A stretch of 34,039 bases of DNA, taken from positions 1 to 34,039 of the forward strand of contig CAYZJH010000038.1 in the NCBI GenBank assembly GCA_964478625.1, read 5' to 3'. The stretch comes from SKZT01 sp964478625. GTDB lineage: Bacteria; Desulfobacterota; Desulfobacteria; Desulfobacterales; SKZT01. The translations under genes and the position numbers were made by a program. The notes under the pieces were generated by a model. That model was not told the origin of the DNA, searched no databases, and worked only from the letters and a program-made list of their open reading frames with translations. Below, piece after piece: positions 32,568 to 34,039 of this stretch. The stretch's first letter is position 1. Every line of letters begins with the position of its first letter.

Positions 32568-32596
32568 TTGACATGCAACTTGGATAATTGTATTTA
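32568..32596 (+). promoter_or_regulatory. Candidate sigma70 promoter of cooS
   Basis: TTGACA at 32568-32573, exactly 17 bases, then TATTTA at 32591-32596, about 68 bases before the cooS start codon. The region is non-coding and AT-rich. Confidence 0.6.
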
Positions 32597-32600
32597 TTAG

Positions 32601-32622
32601 TAACGATTACTATTAAGCGTTA
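32601..32622. promoter_or_regulatory. Small inverted repeat at the expected cooS transcription start
   Basis: taacg at 32601-32605 and cgtta at 32618-32622, 12 bases apart, directly downstream of the -10. The position suits an operator, but five-base arms occur easily by chance. Confidence 0.25.
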
Positions 32623-32663
32623 GCCGTTCCTATCAAAACAATCTTTCCAAGGAGGAAAAACCA

Positions 32664-34039
32664 ATGGCGGAAGAAAAAATTATCTCCAAAAAAAAGGAGA
32701 AAGAAATCAATTTCAGAGATCTTACCACTTGTGATGCCACGATTCAAATGCTGGAGAAGGCAAAACGGGATGGTGTGGAAACAGCTTTTGACAGAGCTAT
32801 CAACATGAAAGCATGTCCTATCGGAGCGGATTCGGCTTGTTGCAAGCACTGTGCGATGGGTCCGTGCCGCCTCAATGCAAAGGATCCTTACGGCAAAGTT
32901 GGTGTTTGCGGTGCCACCATCGACACCATCATGGCCAGAAACTTTGCCCGCATGGTAGCCAGTGGTGCTGCATCTCACACGGATCACGGTATGGCCATGC
33001 TCGATGTTTTCCGTGGAGTTGTTCAGGGTCATATCAGCGATTATAAGATCAAGGATGTTCTGAAACTGGAAGAAGTGGCCCGTTCTATTGGAATCGAGAC
33101 AGAAGACCGTGCCATGGAAGACATTGCCATGGATCTCTATAAAGAATTGGAACGAACTTACACCCAGGTGGATGGTGAAATTCCTTTTGCCATGAGAGTT
33201 CCTGAAAAAACCTTGGAAACCTGGAGAAAAAGCGGAATTGTTCCCCGGGGCGCCATGCGTGAAATTATGGAACTGATGCACAGAACCCACATGGGTGTGG
33301 ATCAGGATTACAACAACATCACCAAACAGTGCAGCCGTACAGCACTGGCTGACGGATGGGGCGGATCCATGGTCGCCACGGAAATTTCGGACATTCTGTT
33401 CGGAACCCCGGTTCCGACCACTGCGGAAGTCAACATGGGCGTATTAAAAGAGAACATGGTCAATATTATTGTTCATGGCCATGAGCCCAATCTGTTTGAG
33501 TCCATGCTGGCATCGGTTAATGAGCCGACCCTGGTAGAGGCTGCTAAACAAGCGGGCGCTAAAGGAATCAACCTGGTGGGTATGTGTTGTTCCGGAGCCG
33601 AAATGTTGTCCCGCCATGGTATTCCCCATGCAGGTAATTTCATGTCCACCGAAGCGATTATCGTCACCGGTGCAGTCGATGCCATGACCGTTGATGTGCA
33701 GTGTATCAAGCAGGGCCTGGTCAAGGTAGGCGAGTGCTATAACACCCCGATTTTTACCACCAACCCAAGGTGCAAAATCGAAGGAGCAACCCACATCGAG
33801 CTTCATGAACACGATCCGCGTGCCTGCACCGATGAAGTGGTTATCAAAGCCATTAGCCGTTTTAAAAACCGCAAACTCCCGGTTGAAATCCCCAATATCG
33901 CCAATGTCGGAATCCACGGTTTTTCCCATGAGTACATCAACTACATGCTGGGTGGAACTTTCCGCGCCTCCTACACCCCGTTAAATGACAATATCATCAA
34001 CGGACGTATTCGCGGTGTTGCCGGTGTGGTCGGATGTAC
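32664..34039 (+). CDS. cooS: Anaerobic Ni-Fe carbon monoxide dehydrogenase catalytic subunit (3' end outside window)
   Basis: The frame is open from ATG 32664 (SD GGAGG ten bases upstream) to the window end, so 458 residues are seen and the C-terminal part is missing. The enzyme interconverts CO and CO2 with ferredoxin-type electron carriers. Cys spacing matches Carboxydothermus CODH II exactly: D-cluster C51 and C59, B-cluster C60, C63, C68, C82 (CPIGADSACCKHCAMGPCRL region). C-cluster-type residues follow: H271 in IIVHGHEPN, the CC pair at 308-309 (GMCCSGAE) and C347 (VDVQCIKQG). In sulfate reducers this enzyme serves CO oxidation or, with acetyl-CoA synthase, the Wood-Ljungdahl pathway. 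Which applies depends on genes beyond the window. Confidence 0.97.
   Translation, partial: MAEEKIISKKKEKEINFRDLTTCDATIQMLEKAKRDGVETAFDRAINMKACPIGADSACCKHCAMGPCRLNAKDPYGKVGVCGATIDTIMARNFARMVASGAASHTDHGMAMLDVFRGVVQGHISDYKIKDVLKLEEVARSIGIETEDRAMEDIAMDLYKELERTYTQVDGEIPFAMRVPEKTLETWRKSGIVPRGAMREIMELMHRTHMGVDQDYNNITKQCSRTALADGWGGSMVATEISDILFGTPVPTTAEVNMGVLKENMVNIIVHGHEPNLFESMLASVNEPTLVEAAKQAGAKGINLVGMCCSGAEMLSRHGIPHAGNFMSTEAIIVTGAVDAMTVDVQCIKQGLVKVGECYNTPIFTTNPRCKIEGATHIELHEHDPRACTDEVVIKAISRFKNRKLPVEIPNIANVGIHGFSHEYINYMLGGTFRASYTPLNDNIINGRIRGVAGVVGC

Noticed and set aside
32613..33929. Long minus-strand frames opposite cooS
   Set aside because: They are antisense shadows of a clearly coding CODH gene with exact cluster-ligand spacing.
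1..34039. CRISPR arrays, tRNA or rRNA genes
   Set aside because: I saw no regularly spaced direct repeats and no cloverleaf or rRNA-like sequence. The repeats present are dispersed intergenic elements.

Overview
The window reads as chromosomal DNA of an anaerobic Gram-negative bacterium, most likely a Desulfobacterota (sulfate-reducer type) lineage. This rests on an anaerobic Ni-Fe CO dehydrogenase (cooS), a ferredoxin:thioredoxin reductase beta chain paired with a glutaredoxin, many lipoprotein signal peptides, and dispersed REP-like repeats with GTCAT...CCGG ends. The assignment is an inference; no rRNA or other marker gene is present.

Layout. (1) 1-620: the 3' end of a response-regulator/CBS-domain protein, then a hairpin and a roughly 0.5 kb non-coding stretch holding a good sigma70-type promoter. 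(2) 1114-10961: a compact, mostly overlapping operon for a phage-tail-like contractile injection system (CIS) of the extracellular/Pvc-Afp type. The order is cap (Pvc16-like), sheath, tube, an unrecognised disordered protein, LysM baseplate protein, VgrG/Pvc8-like spike, Pvc10-like tip, gp25-like wedge, a gpJ-like baseplate protein fused to a beta-propeller, and a gpI-like baseplate protein. No head, portal, terminase or integrase genes are present, and neither are T6SS membrane-complex genes. I also see no AAA+ ATPase, tape-measure protein or tail fibre. (3) 10976-13996: an envelope module with a bitopic PASTA protein, an N-terminally anchored protein, a GH24 lysozyme lipoprotein and a small holin-like membrane protein. 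(4) 14206-22582: two tandem paralogous FecR-like lipoproteins (one carrying a PASTA domain), a TPR-CHAT protease lipoprotein, a divergent polytopic membrane protein and a caspase-like (C14) protease lipoprotein. (5) 22583-23420: a gene-free block of degenerate repeats. (6) 23421-27428: a SWIM-SNF2 helicase, a PfpI/DJ-1 protein and a 52-residue membrane peptide. (7) 27440-31516, minus strand: SelO, a HAMP-PP2C (RsbU/SpoIIE-type) phosphatase, ferredoxin:thioredoxin reductase beta and glutaredoxin. (8) 31745-32512: a DUF2064/TIGR04282-type glycosyltransferase-like protein. (9) 32664-end: cooS, truncated by the window edge.

How the genes may work together (inference). The CIS genes run in the same direction into membrane-anchored and peptidoglycan-related proteins: two PASTA proteins, a lysozyme lipoprotein and a holin-like protein. 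Next come two different caspase-fold proteases, both with lipoprotein signals. This suggests an envelope-tethered or lysis-released CIS with an attached proteolytic, possibly cell-death or effector-maturation, module. The combination of CIS + PASTA anchor + FecR-like lipoproteins + CHAT + C14 caspase lipoproteins is the most interesting content of the window. The glutaredoxin, FTR and SelO genes form a separate redox-related group.
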